Below, one piece after another: positions 63,778 through 64,000 of a stretch of DNA of 64,000 bases. The notes beneath the pieces are model-generated. The model was given only the letters and a program-made list of their open reading frames with translations, did not search any database and was not told the DNA's origin. The stretch is from Pseudacidobacterium ailaaui (lineage in GTDB: Bacteria; Acidobacteriota; Terriglobia; Terriglobales; Acidobacteriaceae). The DNA is taken from positions 3,069,001 through 3,133,000 of the forward strand of contig NZ_JIAL01000001.1 in assembly GCF_000688455.1 (NCBI RefSeq), given 5' to 3'. Made by a program: the position numbers and the translations under genes. Positions within the stretch are counted from its first letter, which is position 1, and every line of letters starts with the position of its first letter.

Positions 63778-64000
63778 CTACTTTCCTGCCGCGTTGAGCA
63801 TGAGCACGGTGAGCAGAAGGGGCAGGTAGATCACGCTCACCTTGAGGAGGTCGCGCGCATACATTTTCGATTCGACCACACTGCGCGCGCGTGTGATACG
63901 AGCAAAACGCAAAGTATAGGCCAGATAGAAAATTCCCAGCAGCAATGCTGTCACGCCATAAATTCGGCCGGTCATGTGCAAATAGACCGGGAGCAGGCTG
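63778..64000 (-). CDS. ctaB: protoheme IX farnesyltransferase (heme o synthase), C-terminal part
   Basis: The frame is open to the window edge and ends at 63778. Its last 70 or so codons read SLLPVYLHMTGRIYGVTALLLG with FYLAYTLRF and a final LLKVSVIYLPLLLTVLMLNAAGK. This is the terminal helix pair of CtaB/CyoE, which makes heme o for cytochrome oxidases. The catalytic NDxxD loops lie outside. It begins the visible operon with the ABC exporter and DUF420. Confidence 0.8.
   Translation of the reverse strand, partial: SLLPVYLHMTGRIYGVTALLLGIFYLAYTLRFARITRARSVVESKMYARDLLKVSVIYLPLLLTVLMLNAAGK

Overview
The window reads as chromosomal core sequence of an Acidobacteriota bacterium, most likely family Acidobacteriaceae (class Terriglobia). 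This is inferred from gene content, not from a database search: an acidobacterial-type duplicated orphan permease (ADOP), a RpoN/long-HPF/RapZ block, BamD with a long low-complexity tail, an argR-led arginine operon ending in a GNAT acetylglutamate synthase, and Gram-negative envelope genes (BamD, TonB, RseP, PBP1). Composition looks moderately GC-rich, genes are tightly packed, many stop/start codons overlap, and TTG or GTG starts are common.

Layout. 1-6427 (minus): a probable operon of a SpoIIE-type phosphatase, BirA, CoaX, a conserved unknown, an RlmD/TrmA-like rRNA methyltransferase and the start of ComEC. 6715-11616 (plus): a frameshifted ADOP permease, a phosphofructokinase with PPi-type residues, an excisionase-like HTH protein and a VOC protein. 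11666-13767 (minus): an auto-adhesin-like DUF4097 protein and an efflux adaptor. 13869-19774 (plus): a CNNM/CBS protein, an orphan DppB-type permease, then rpoN-hpf-rapZ. 19771-25858 (minus): nadC, valS, bamD, rpe. 26590-34567 (minus): arginine operon argR-C-B-D-F-G-H plus a GNAT synthase, preceded by a promoter covered by two ARG boxes and a leader containing a 13-codon ORF and an intrinsic terminator. galE follows. 36212-43443 (plus): an envelope block with a TonB-like protein, an M48-like and an S41-like protein that have both lost their catalytic motifs, a small outer-membrane-type protein and a class A PBP. 43470-50376 (mostly minus): phosphatidylethanolamine synthesis (pssA-psd), a DUF465 protein, rimI, a TetR/SDR divergent pair, tsaB, a zinc alcohol dehydrogenase and the methylmalonyl-CoA genes mce-meaB. 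50530-53915: acyl-CoA dehydrogenase, S1/P1 nuclease, LLM oxidoreductase. 54033-54871: tRNA-Glu(CTC) and a 762-bp insertion bounded by a 48-bp repeat of the tRNA 3' half. 54879-58135 (minus): Tat-exported multicopper oxidase and a secreted phosphoesterase. 58398-60977 (plus): dxr-rseP. 61066-64000 (minus): ctaB, an ABC-2 exporter, DUF420 and a small membrane protein.

I found no CRISPR array, toxin-antitoxin pair, prophage or classical defence island. The strongest second-look items are the argR leader architecture, the two adjacent catalytically dead protease homologues, the CoaX with an altered first ATP-binding motif, the frameshifted ADOP gene, the tRNA-Glu integration scar, and the paired operators between the TetR and SDR genes.
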